This document shows positions 9,206 to 15,802 of a stretch of 64,000 nt of DNA, in pieces (positions within the stretch are counted from its first letter, which is position 1; each line of letters opens with the position of its first letter). The position numbers and the translations under genes were made by a program. The stretch comes from Halioxenophilus aromaticivorans (GTDB lineage: Bacteria; Pseudomonadota; Gammaproteobacteria; Pseudomonadales; Cellvibrionaceae): contig NZ_AP031496.1 in NCBI RefSeq assembly GCF_042850945.1, forward strand, positions 4,278,001 to 4,342,000, written 5' to 3'. The notes beneath the pieces were generated by a model. That model worked only from the letters and a program-made list of their open reading frames with translations. It was not told where the DNA came from and did not search any database.

Positions 9206-9874
9206 TAGCTACCTTCAACAGAAAACTATGTTTCTTCCTTGATTGCCTTGCAGTGATGAAGTAAGGCTCGCGGAGGCTTTTTTCGGTGATTTTTTGAACT
9301 TAAGAATTGTATCGTTTATTTGAACCAGCTCACACCGCAGTCACAAGCTTATCCGTGATATTTTTGTAAATTAACAATTAGTTAACACTAAAAATCATTA
9401 CACTTATTTACTTTACAAAAATACAAACACCGAAGCTTTGTTCAAAAACGATCTAGGCGATCATACCGGCGGAATGTTTATATTCAAAAAGTTTAACAAC
9501 CTTTGTTTATTGAGCGAGATCCTGCAATAAGGATCTAAGAAGCGAACATGTTGAGCGAAAGAAGCCTACAGGTGGAGACTAATCCGTTATGTCTGAACTT
9601 CTAGCCGAAAACGCATGGCGTGCGCCCAGCGACACAAAGTCAGTACCAGGTGACTAACGGAGCGACAGATAAGCTACGGCTTTATTTCAATCAACTGATA
9701 AATATGGATCAGTCAGTCAAAATTAGCTGTTCAAAAATAAGCAATAGCAAAATTGAATTTTACGGAAGTAGAAATCGTGGAAAGCGGAATTCTAGCGCCG
9801 CTCATATAAGCGAGAATTGAGTGTTAATTGAAGGGAATATAAAAAACGAAAAGCCGACGGAAACCATAGCTTGC
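9206..9874. other. AT-rich intergenic region with hairpin-forming segments
   Basis: 669 bases upstream of the FG-GAP gene (minus) and downstream of the NiSOD operon (minus). Bases 9300-9500 are strongly AT-rich and probably hold the FG-GAP promoter. Between about 9505 and 9680 there are several small inverted repeats: GATCC/GGATC at about 9519-9536, AGTCA/TGACT at about 9639-9655, AAGC/GCTT at about 9670-9682, and CCGTTA/TAACGG bracketing 9584-9660. A 22-codon frame starts at 9589 (MSELLAENAW...) after a purine-rich AGGTGGAG. No family of coding or noncoding RNA is recognised. A 66-codon plus-strand frame at 9620-9820 has no coding character I can defend. Confidence 0.4.
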
Positions 9875-10168
9875 CTATGGACAACCCACTTTCCCTATCA
9901 CTAAACCAACAACGGCGTTCTTTTCCAGACGGCCCAGTCGTTCGCTGTTGGTGCTGTGCTTGGCATTATCACCGTGCAACACCAGCGAGAGATCCGCGTT
10001 GACTTGCTTAACCCGCTTTATGATTATTCCAAAATCAGGATGATCAACCACAACGCACTGCCCTACCCTGAATCTCTTGGGCCAGCACCACAATAAAACG
10101 TAGTCGCCATCACGAAAACTGGGGAGCATACTCTCCCCAGTCACTTTAAACAGCCTTAATGGAATCAC
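9875..10168 (-). CDS. sodX: Nickel-type superoxide dismutase maturation protease (S24/S26 signal peptidase-like)
   Basis: 97 residues, about the size of the single-domain SodX proteases that trim the N-terminal propeptide of NiSOD. The S26 Ser-Lys pair is visible: Ser13 in TGESMLPSF and Lys51 in GIIIKRVKQV. HGDNAKHSTNSERLG is the conserved box after it (compare GDNxxxSxDSR of signal peptidase I). It lacks an N-terminal membrane anchor, as expected for SodX. Its start overlaps the stop of sodN by four bases (ATGA type), so the two are translationally coupled. The function follows from the pairing with sodN: removal of the 20-residue leader to expose His1 of the nickel hook. The symbol is used by analogy with Streptomyces. 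Confidence 0.88.
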   Translation of the reverse strand: MIPLRLFKVTGESMLPSFRDGDYVLLWCWPKRFRVGQCVVVDHPDFGIIIKRVKQVNADLSLVLHGDNAKHSTNSERLGRLEKNAVVGLVIGKVGCP

Positions 10169-10665
10169 TGCAGCTTGGGGTAAACCACGGGCTCTTCAGG
10201 CAAGTATGGGCATTTTGCGGTAAAAGTAGCCACATTTTTAGTGGCCCAGAAAGCGTCGGCAAATTGGTTGATAAGCGTTAATAGCTTTTCGCCTTTATCC
10301 CGCTCTACGCCCTGCTTACAAGCTGAACCCGCCAGCATAATACTGTGCACCAATTGGTGAATATCAGGAAACTGCTCAAACTGAGGCTGTTTAAAGTAAT
10401 CACCCCAAATAACCCGAACCTCATGTTTGGCTTTTTCGGCATGGGTTTCTTTTTCGGCTACAAGCCGAGCCAGGGTCGCCTGCTCGGCAACCGTCAGAGA
10501 ATCCTTGGCCGCCAGCTCGGCGATCAAATCCATAAACCGAATCACACTCAAAGCCGCAATCTGCGCGGTTTGAGGATCGTATATTTTGCAGGGGATATCA
10601 CAGTGTGCCTGGGCCTGTGGCACCGCTACTACGGAATCTACGAGGGACAGTAATTTATGCAACAT
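10165..10665 (-). CDS. sodN: Nickel superoxide dismutase
   Basis: 166 residues from the ATG at 10665, which has GGAGAAG four bases upstream; the open frame extends further but the longer part overlaps the upstream gene. A 20-residue propeptide (ending VAVPQAQA) precedes the nickel hook HCDIPCKIYDP, whose mature His1, Cys2 and Cys6 are the Ni ligands of NiSOD. The rest is the four-helix body (SVIRFMDLIAEL, KAKHEVRVIWGDYFK, ADAFWATKN, CPYLP). The common hook sequence is HCDLPCGVYDP; here position 7 is Lys rather than Gly. The enzyme dismutates superoxide in the cytoplasm after SodX cleavage. It is the middle gene of a tight operon: a one-base gap after the His-rich membrane protein and a four-base overlap with sodX. 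Likely nickel- or iron-responsive control is discussed under the palindrome at 10952. Confidence 0.95.
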   Translation of the reverse strand: MLHKLLSLVDSVVAVPQAQAHCDIPCKIYDPQTAQIAALSVIRFMDLIAELAAKDSLTVAEQATLARLVAEKETHAEKAKHEVRVIWGDYFKQPQFEQFPDIHQLVHSIMLAGSACKQGVERDKGEKLLTLINQFADAFWATKNVATFTAKCPYLPEEPVVYPKLQ

Positions 10666-10666
10666 A

Positions 10667-10885
10667 TTACTTCTCCTGTTGTGTGGGTAGCTTGGCTTTT
10701 TGTTTGCGCTGGCGCAGAGCCACCCAAACGCCGGCGCCCACCGCGGCAACGGCCATAACCGCCAACGCGTGTAGGGCTGGGCTGCTCCAATGGTTGTGAT
10801 CGTGGCCGGCGTGGGCCATGGCTTGGTTACAAAAAACCGCTGCGGTTACCAGGGCCGCCCCCCGGGCTAAGATAGTGTGTTTCAC
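10667..10885 (-). CDS. Small His-rich signal-peptide/membrane protein, first gene of the NiSOD operon
   Basis: 72 residues from a GTG at 10885 with a strong GGAGG seven bases upstream. A signal peptide (about 1-24, ending CNQAMA) is followed by the histidine cluster HAGHDHNHW, then a hydrophobic membrane segment (about 37-55, HALAVMAVAAVGAGVWVAL) and a basic tail (RQRKQKAK). It ends one base before the sodN start. I do not recognise a named family. The His cluster would sit just outside the inner membrane next to the anchor, which suggests periplasmic nickel (or other metal) binding in support of NiSOD loading. That role is inference from operon position and composition only. Confidence 0.7.
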   Translation of the reverse strand: MKHTILARGAALVTAAVFCNQAMAHAGHDHNHWSSPALHALAVMAVAAVGAGVWVALRQRKQKAKLPTQQEK

Positions 10886-10951
10886 TGGGAATCCTCCAAT
10901 CTAGATTATGTCTGTGGTCGTCCACCGGTATATTGATGACACACAATCTCA

Positions 10952-10976
10952 ATTGCAAATGATTTTTATTTGCAAT
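10952..10976. promoter_or_regulatory. Palindromic Fur/Nur-type operator between sodN operon and fpr
   Basis: Perfect 9-bp arms ATTGCAAAT (10952-10960) and ATTTGCAAT (10968-10976) around seven AT-rich bases. It contains TTGCAA twice with 11 bases between. TTGCAA-N5-TTGCAA is the Nur (nickel Fur homologue) box known upstream of SOD genes in Streptomyces; the spacing differs here. Against the 19-bp Fur consensus I count about 12 matches. It lies 67 bases before the start of the sodN operon and 45 bases before fpr, so one protein could control both. Which regulator binds is inference. Confidence 0.6.
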
Positions 10977-11020
10977 ATATTCACCACGCCTTTTAACCCC
11001 CCGCAGTACGAGGAAACCCA

Positions 11021-11794
11021 GTGGCCAAGTTTATCCGCGAACAAGTAACCCATATTCATCATTGGAACGACACACTGTTTAGCTTTCGCACCACGCGTCA
11101 GCAATCGCTACGGTTTGAAAACGGCCACTTTATTATGATCGGTTTAGAGGTTGAGGGGCGGCCTTTAATGCGCGCCTACAGCGTAGCCAGCGCAAATTAT
11201 CAGCCCGAGCTGGAATTCTTCAGCATTAAAGTGCCGGATGGCCCGCTGACCTCTCGCCTGCAAAAAATACAAGTGGGCGATGAAATTTTAATGAGCACCA
11301 AACCCACCGGCACGCTGATCTCCGGTAATTTACTCGACGGTGAAAACCTGTATTTGCTGGGAACCGGCACCGGCCTAGCGCCGTTTTTAAGCATTATTCG
11401 CGACCCGGACGTTTACGAGCAATTTAATAAGGTTATTTTGGTCCACGGCGTGCGCGAGACCTCGGAGCTGGCCTACCAAGATTTAATCGAAAATCAGTTG
11501 CCAAACGACGAGTACCTAGGGGACATGGTGCGGGAGAAGCTCATTTACTACCCCACGGTCACCAGGGAGCATTTCCGCAACACCGGCCGCGTGACCGACT
11601 TAATGACCAGCGGAAAATTATTTGACGACATCGGCCTCGCCAAACCGGACAAGAGCCGCGACCGCTTTATGCTTTGCGGCAGCCCCAGCATGCTGAAAGA
11701 CACCTGCGCCATCTTAGATGGCTGGGGAATGGAAGAGTCTCGCCACGGCAACCGGGCGGAGTATGTTATTGAGCGGGCATTTGTAGAGCAGTAA
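11021..11794 (+). CDS. fpr: Ferredoxin/flavodoxin-NADP+ reductase
   Basis: 257 residues, the usual bacterial FPR length, from a GTG at 11021 preceded by GAGGAA. The FAD-binding motif is RAYSVAS (about residues 50-56), the NADP-binding glycine motif is GTGTGLAPFLS, the distal NADP motif is MLCGSPSMLKDT, and the C-terminal tail YVIERAFVEQ matches subclass I/II bacterial Fpr. It transfers electrons between NADPH and ferredoxin or flavodoxin and is typically induced by superoxide or iron stress. Its position divergent from the NiSOD operon, across a shared palindrome, fits an oxidative-stress/metal unit. A terminator hairpin follows. Confidence 0.95.
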   Translation: MAKFIREQVTHIHHWNDTLFSFRTTRQQSLRFENGHFIMIGLEVEGRPLMRAYSVASANYQPELEFFSIKVPDGPLTSRLQKIQVGDEILMSTKPTGTLISGNLLDGENLYLLGTGTGLAPFLSIIRDPDVYEQFNKVILVHGVRETSELAYQDLIENQLPNDEYLGDMVREKLIYYPTVTREHFRNTGRVTDLMTSGKLFDDIGLAKPDKSRDRFMLCGSPSMLKDTCAILDGWGMEESRHGNRAEYVIERAFVEQ

Positions 11795-11828
11795 CTCCCA
11801 GTTATTACCGTAATTAGGCAGCAATGAA

Positions 11829-11860
11829 GCTGATGGGCCTCGCCATCAGCCTCTTTTCTT
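11829..11860 (+). terminator. Rho-independent terminator after fpr
   Basis: Stem GCTGATGG (11829-11836) with CCATCAGC (11843-11850), loop GCCTCG, followed by CTCTTTTCTTTG. About 35 bases after the fpr stop. Confidence 0.8.
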
Positions 11861-11996
11861 TGAACCTACCCTTTGCCTCTCGCACCCCCACCTTCCAACG
11901 CCACCCCTTTCGCACCAGAGTCGCCCGAAACCGATCCGCCACTAGCATGACCACACTAAAGGCTGGTTAACATCAGAAAACCATTGACCAATAGAT

Positions 11997-12015
11997 GATA
12001 ATGATTATTATTACC
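11997..12015. promoter_or_regulatory. Fur box
   Basis: GATAATGATTATTATTACC matches the 19-bp Fur consensus GATAATGATAATCATTATC at about 15 positions. It lies 31 bases upstream of the ATG of the 149-residue protein and is the natural operator for that gene. Confidence 0.85.
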
Positions 12016-12045
12016 GAAGAAATCGATTAACCCAGAGTAGCCACC

Positions 12046-12495
12046 ATGAACAGCAGAACCACCCTATGCTTACGCCATCGCAGAGCGCTGGAGATGGATC
12101 CAGAAAGAGCCACTCAATGCTGGCACCAAGCCATCCATTGCGCCCGGTACGAGGTCAATGCGAAGCAATGGGAACGCGCCAAAAACCGTTACTTCCACGC
12201 CATAGAGGTTGCCGAAATTTTGCTGTTTACGGACAACAACCCAAACCGCAGCGAGGCTCGCATGCTGCAAACCTGTACCGAATACGCATACCTGTTGCAC
12301 TCCATGACTCTTCCCACGTGCGGCTTGGCCAAATACGCCAGAGCGTGCTTTAGCAACAGTGATAAACCGGATTCGATTAAAAAGCTAACCAACGCGCTTC
12401 AAGACATTGCTCTATCAAGCCCCAATCAATGCGAACATTGGCTGACCGGCATTGCCCAGTCACACTTCCTACCCATCAGCAATCAACTGCACTGA
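12046..12495 (+). CDS. Fur-controlled protein of unknown function
   Basis: 149 residues from the ATG at 12046. No signal peptide. The sequence is mostly helical, with two segments resembling TPR helices (ATQCWHQAIHCARYEV, WERAKNRYFHAIEVAEILL), and contains eight cysteines and eleven histidines, high for a cytoplasmic protein. I do not recognise a named family. A strong Fur box lies 31 bases upstream of the start and a second one lies between it and the HmuV-like ATPase gene, so it is almost certainly iron-repressed. It may belong to a heme or siderophore uptake programme together with the following ATPase and DUF6607 genes. Function unknown. Confidence 0.65.
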   Translation: MNSRTTLCLRHRRALEMDPERATQCWHQAIHCARYEVNAKQWERAKNRYFHAIEVAEILLFTDNNPNRSEARMLQTCTEYAYLLHSMTLPTCGLAKYARACFSNSDKPDSIKKLTNALQDIALSSPNQCEHWLTGIAQSHFLPISNQLH

Positions 12496-12556
12496 GGCTA
12501 TGAACTGCAGAGGGGAGTAATTATTGAAAAAGGGAAAGAAAATACCACCCGCAATT

Positions 12557-12575
12557 GATAATGATTATCATTTAT
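12557..12575. promoter_or_regulatory. Fur box, near-perfect
   Basis: GATAATGATTATCATTTAT is nearly identical to the Fur consensus and contains the palindrome ATAATGATTATCATTTA. It sits 43 bases before the ATG of the ATPase gene. Confidence 0.92.
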
Positions 12576-12618
12576 ATTAAATTGGCTCACAACAATCACC
12601 TGTTGACCGGAGACCGGC

Positions 12619-13365
12619 ATGTGCATCGCCGCCCATTCCCTGAGCTACTCCTTAGGCCAAAAAAGAGTACTGAGTAACGTTTACGCTCAACTGGCGCCGG
12701 GGGTAATCACCGCCGTAATTGGCCCGCCAAAATCCGGCAAAACGGCCTTATTGAAATGTTTATCCGGGGAATGGACGCCCACCCAGGGCCGGGTGTGCTG
12801 GCGTGATGGTAAATCTTCCAAGCCTGCCGTGCCGGCCCAGACGAAATATTGGTCTCAATCCATTGCGCGATCGACCAAGCAATCCGTTTTTGAGGCGGTC
12901 AGCAAATTCGCCACACCGCGCCCCCGGGGCCACTTGGATATTCTCTTAGACCTGTTTCACCAATTTGATCTAACCCACCTACTTAGGCGTAGCTACTGCC
13001 AGTTAACCAACAACCAAAAAATTCGCGTTCGGCTGGTAAGTGCCCTCTTCTATAGTCAAACCCCGAATACTTCGGATAACTTTCTTACGCTGAGCGAGCC
13101 CATCGCCGAAATGAGCGCTTTACACCAAATCGCCCTGCTAAATTGTTTAAAAGAGTTAGCTTCACAAGGCATTGGCAGCGCGCTTGTGATTCATGATTTA
13201 AACCTGGCTGCGAGATTCGCAGATCGTCTTATTTTGCTGTTAAACGGTGAATTGGTTGCTTCCGGTAACTGCACCGAAGTGTTGGGCACTAAACTGATTA
13301 GCCGCACCTACCACAGCCGTTTAAGAGTCGAGTATCATCAACAACTGCATTGGCCGCAGGCGTAG
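12619..13365 (+). CDS. Degenerate heme-type (HmuV-like) ABC transporter ATPase
   Basis: 248 residues, about the length of HmuV. Overall layout and ends fit the heme/iron ABC ATPases (AHSLSYSLGQKRVLSNV at the start; ALVIHDLNLAARFADRLILLLNGELVASG late). The Walker A is present but altered (GPPKSGKT, 35-42). The Q-loop and H-loop (IHD, His192) are present. The signature LSGGQ is LTNNQ (129-133), and the Walker B Asp is replaced by Ser (FLTLSEP, 155-161), though the catalytic Glu160 remains. No permease or binding protein gene is adjacent. It is preceded by a near-perfect Fur box and followed by a DUF6607 gene. Either it is a decaying HmuV or an ATPase repurposed for another role. Family assignment good, transport activity doubtful. 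Confidence 0.78.
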   Translation: MCIAAHSLSYSLGQKRVLSNVYAQLAPGVITAVIGPPKSGKTALLKCLSGEWTPTQGRVCWRDGKSSKPAVPAQTKYWSQSIARSTKQSVFEAVSKFATPRPRGHLDILLDLFHQFDLTHLLRRSYCQLTNNQKIRVRLVSALFYSQTPNTSDNFLTLSEPIAEMSALHQIALLNCLKELASQGIGSALVIHDLNLAARFADRLILLLNGELVASGNCTEVLGTKLISRTYHSRLRVEYHQQLHWPQA

Positions 13366-13402
13366 TAGCCCAATTCGCCACCCACCGTTTGAGGACCATC
13401 AC

Positions 13403-14554
13403 TTGAAACACCCGCTGACAACTTTTTTACCGGCTCTGGCAACTTCTCTGGCCCTGGCAACAATGGCGCAAGCAGCAACCGCCGAGGCCGGCTCCACCGA
13501 CGGAGATTGTGACCCACAATCGCGTTTTATATTCAGCTGGCCAATGGATAACAGCTGCAACAACAAGCCCCGGGGCGGAACCAGTACCGGTGATCATGTC
13601 ACCCTAGACGACCAACCCCACGCCGGCTGGCAGCAACTGCAAGCCATGGGCCTGAACAAAAAGGAGCGCGACCGCCGCGCCATCCTGGCCATGGCCGGGG
13701 GCTATAAAGTCTCTTTCGATTTTTTGGAAGTGCTGGGTTTTAGAGAGAACTTTCAACGCGATAAACCCTACCAGTCTTGGGGAACTGAATACGTTTATGT
13801 GTTGGCCAACGAGCCCGATTTTATTAGCCTTCAGCATGTCATGGTGATGGTATTTGTGGATTCCGAGGGCCAAGTGTCTGAACCCATGGTAATGAAACAC
13901 TGGCGGCAGGATTGGCAGTACCAGGCCAAACAAATGCTCACCTATCACCATAACAATCAATGGCAGTTGGAAAAAATTCCCAGTTCCGAGCGCAAAGGCA
14001 GTTGGGCACAAACCGTGTACCAAGTGGATGACTCCCCGCGCTACGCCTCCTACGGAACTTGGCAACACAACAACAGTTTTTCCACCTGGCTTAGCCACAC
14101 CACGCGGCGGCCACTGCCGCGCCGGGAACACAGCGTGCGCGACGACTACGATGTGTTAGAGGGTTTTAATCGCCATACCATTACCCGTACCGGCTGGGTG
14201 CAGGAAGAAGAAAACTGGAAACTGGTGCTAAACGACAACGGTGAGCCAGCAGCAGACCCATACCTCAGCAAAGAACTGGGCGTTGCCCGTTACCGAACCA
14301 TAAGCGGTTTTGATTTCAAACCCGGCGACGACTACATGGCCAGCGCCGGGCAATTTTGGGCCGATGTTCGCAGTGCATTCGACGCGGTTATTGCCGAGCA
14401 AAAAGGCTTTACCTTGCAGCGCCCCAAGGATGCACCACCACTGTTCGTCCCCCTGTTTGATTACGCCGCCAAAGTAGCCGAAGCCAAAGCCTACGATGCA
14501 GAAAAAGGCAAAGCCTTTGCGGAACAGACCGTGCGTGGTTATTCCGGCCATTAG
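13403..14554 (+). CDS. DUF6607 family exported protein
   Basis: 383 residues from a TTG at 13403 with GAGGA eight bases upstream. Signal peptide about 1-24 (LATMAQA). Sequence blocks characteristic of the DUF6607 family as I know it: DRRAILAMAGGYKVSFDFLE, WGTEYVYVL, MVMKHWRQDWQYQ, GSWAQTVYQVDDSPRY, RREHSVRDDYDVLEGFNRH and GWVQEE. The biochemical function is not established. Members occur in iron-limited gene sets next to hemin or TonB genes, which agrees with the two Fur boxes upstream and the HmuV-like ATPase 37 bases before it. I infer a periplasmic or outer-membrane role in iron or heme uptake. Confidence 0.8.
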   Translation: MKHPLTTFLPALATSLALATMAQAATAEAGSTDGDCDPQSRFIFSWPMDNSCNNKPRGGTSTGDHVTLDDQPHAGWQQLQAMGLNKKERDRRAILAMAGGYKVSFDFLEVLGFRENFQRDKPYQSWGTEYVYVLANEPDFISLQHVMVMVFVDSEGQVSEPMVMKHWRQDWQYQAKQMLTYHHNNQWQLEKIPSSERKGSWAQTVYQVDDSPRYASYGTWQHNNSFSTWLSHTTRRPLPRREHSVRDDYDVLEGFNRHTITRTGWVQEEENWKLVLNDNGEPAADPYLSKELGVARYRTISGFDFKPGDDYMASAGQFWADVRSAFDAVIAEQKGFTLQRPKDAPPLFVPLFDYAAKVAEAKAYDAEKGKAFAEQTVRGYSGH

Positions 14555-14588
14555 TTTGGCCATTAAACAGTCTTGATTGGGGAGCCAT

Positions 14589-15692
14589 TTATGGCTGGTA
14601 CGCCGGGTAATCGGTGTACCCGGCTGCTCCGCCACCAAAGAAAGCATCTCCCTTGGGCTCCGCTAGGGGCCAGCCATGCTCAAGGCGTTGAGGCAAATCT
14701 GGGTTAGCAATAAACGGCCGGCCAAAACCAATTAAATCGGCCCAACCTTGCTGCAAAGCCTGTTCGGCTCGTTGCGCGTTGTATTTACCTGCGTAAATCA
14801 AGCTGCCGCCATACATAAGTCTAATGGCCTCTTTAAAAGCAACCGGCATTTCTGGCGCGTCGTCCCAGTCGGCTTCGGCAATGTGAATATAGCCAACGCC
14901 CAAATCATCAAGCAGTTTCACTGCGGCCAGATAGGTTGCCTGGGGTGTATCATCCACGGCGCCTTGCAACGTTGTGAGCGGGGCTAACCGCACGCCCACT
15001 TTATCTGCGCCCACCACGGCAGCCACGACGTTAACCACGTTTTTAAGAAACCGTAGCCTATTGGCCAAGCTGCCACCGTATTGGTCGGTGCGGTTATTGG
15101 CCTGGGAATCGATAAATTGATTGATTAAATACCCGTTGGCGCCGTGCAGTTCTACACCATCAAAGCCGGCGTCCATGGCATTGCGGGCTGCCTGAGCATA
15201 ATCCTGCACCACGGCTTGGATTTCCTGTTCGGCCAGCGCCCTCGGTGCGGAATGCTGAATCATTTCTCCGGCACCGCCGCTGGGGCCTCGTTGCTCTGGG
15301 TCTATAAATACTTTTACCCCCTCGGCTACCAGCGGCGACGACGATACCGGCGCGGCACCACCGGGCTGCAACGCAGTGTGTGAAACTCGGCCCACATGCC
15401 ATAACTGCGCATACATTACGCCGCCGGCTTGGTGCACGGCATCGGTCACAGCTCGCCAGCCCGCCACCTGCTGCTGGCTGTAGATGCCTGGAGTCCAAGC
15501 GTAACCCTGGCCCTGCTGGCTTATCTGCGTACCCTCGCTGATGATCAACCCCGCGCCGGCGCGCTGGGCATAGTACTGGGCCATTAATTCGGTGGGCACA
15601 TCACCGGCAGCGGCACGGGACCGTGTCATAGGCGGCATAACCATGCGGTTTTTTAAGGCTTGGCCGGCCAGTGAAAAAGATTGAAACAACAT
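14589..15692 (-). CDS. Old Yellow Enzyme family alkene reductase (NemA-like)
   Basis: 367 residues from the ATG at 15692, with GGAGA just upstream; a TTG 15 bases earlier overlaps that ribosome site and is unlikely. FMN-dependent TIM barrel: the start is ALKNRMVMPPMTRSRA, YYAQRAGAGLIISEGTQIS follows, the substrate-binding His-x-x-Asn is in ELHGANGYLINQFID, then RTDQYGGSLANRLRF, a phosphate loop near LIGFGRPFIANPDLP, and the C-terminal GYTDYP found in NemA/XenA-type enzymes. It reduces activated C=C bonds or nitro compounds with NADPH. It lies downstream of the SGNH hydrolase gene on the same strand, about 105 bases away across a 14-bp repeat array. Confidence 0.93.
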   Translation of the reverse strand: MLFQSFSLAGQALKNRMVMPPMTRSRAAAGDVPTELMAQYYAQRAGAGLIISEGTQISQQGQGYAWTPGIYSQQQVAGWRAVTDAVHQAGGVMYAQLWHVGRVSHTALQPGGAAPVSSSPLVAEGVKVFIDPEQRGPSGGAGEMIQHSAPRALAEQEIQAVVQDYAQAARNAMDAGFDGVELHGANGYLINQFIDSQANNRTDQYGGSLANRLRFLKNVVNVVAAVVGADKVGVRLAPLTTLQGAVDDTPQATYLAAVKLLDDLGVGYIHIAEADWDDAPEMPVAFKEAIRLMYGGSLIYAGKYNAQRAEQALQQGWADLIGFGRPFIANPDLPQRLEHGWPLAEPKGDAFFGGGAAGYTDYPAYQP

Positions 15693-15732
15693 AAAAATTC
15701 TCCGCAATTGGTTTTAGAGACGTTTGTTTTTG

Positions 15733-15802
15733 GGCCTGGGTTTATTGGCCGAGGTTTATTGGCTTAGATTTATGGACATAGGTTTATCGACATAGCTTTA
15801 TT
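15733..15802. repeat. Five-unit imperfect 14-bp tandem array carrying stop codons
   Basis: Units at 15733-15746, 15747-15760, 15761-15773, 15774-15787 and 15788-15802, of the type GGCCGAGGTTTATT. Read on the minus strand, each unit carries a TAA, at 15800, 15786, 15772, 15758 and 15744, exactly 14 bases apart. The first TAA is the real stop codon of the SGNH hydrolase gene. Because 14 is not a multiple of three, the series closes all three frames. Confidence 0.85.

Noticed and set aside
8666..9208. 180-codon open frame antisense to the FG-GAP gene
   Set aside because: It is the mirror of the Asp/Gly-rich coding frame, has no ribosome site or family signal, and shares its ends with the real gene.
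9325..9345. GGTTCAAAT-like T-loop fragment suggesting a tRNA
   Set aside because: On the minus strand only this short piece matches; no acceptor or anticodon stems can be formed around it.
9600..9690. Resemblance of ACACAAAGTCAG...AAGCTACGGCTTT to a GEMM (c-di-GMP-I) riboswitch
   Set aside because: Only the ACAAAG and AGC-ACGG fragments fit; the paired regions and tetraloop receptor could not be laid out, and no plus-strand gene follows within reach.
15160..15498. Open frame within the Old Yellow Enzyme gene on the same strand in another frame
   Set aside because: Arg/Ala-rich shadow of a GC-rich coding region; the OYE frame has all family motifs.
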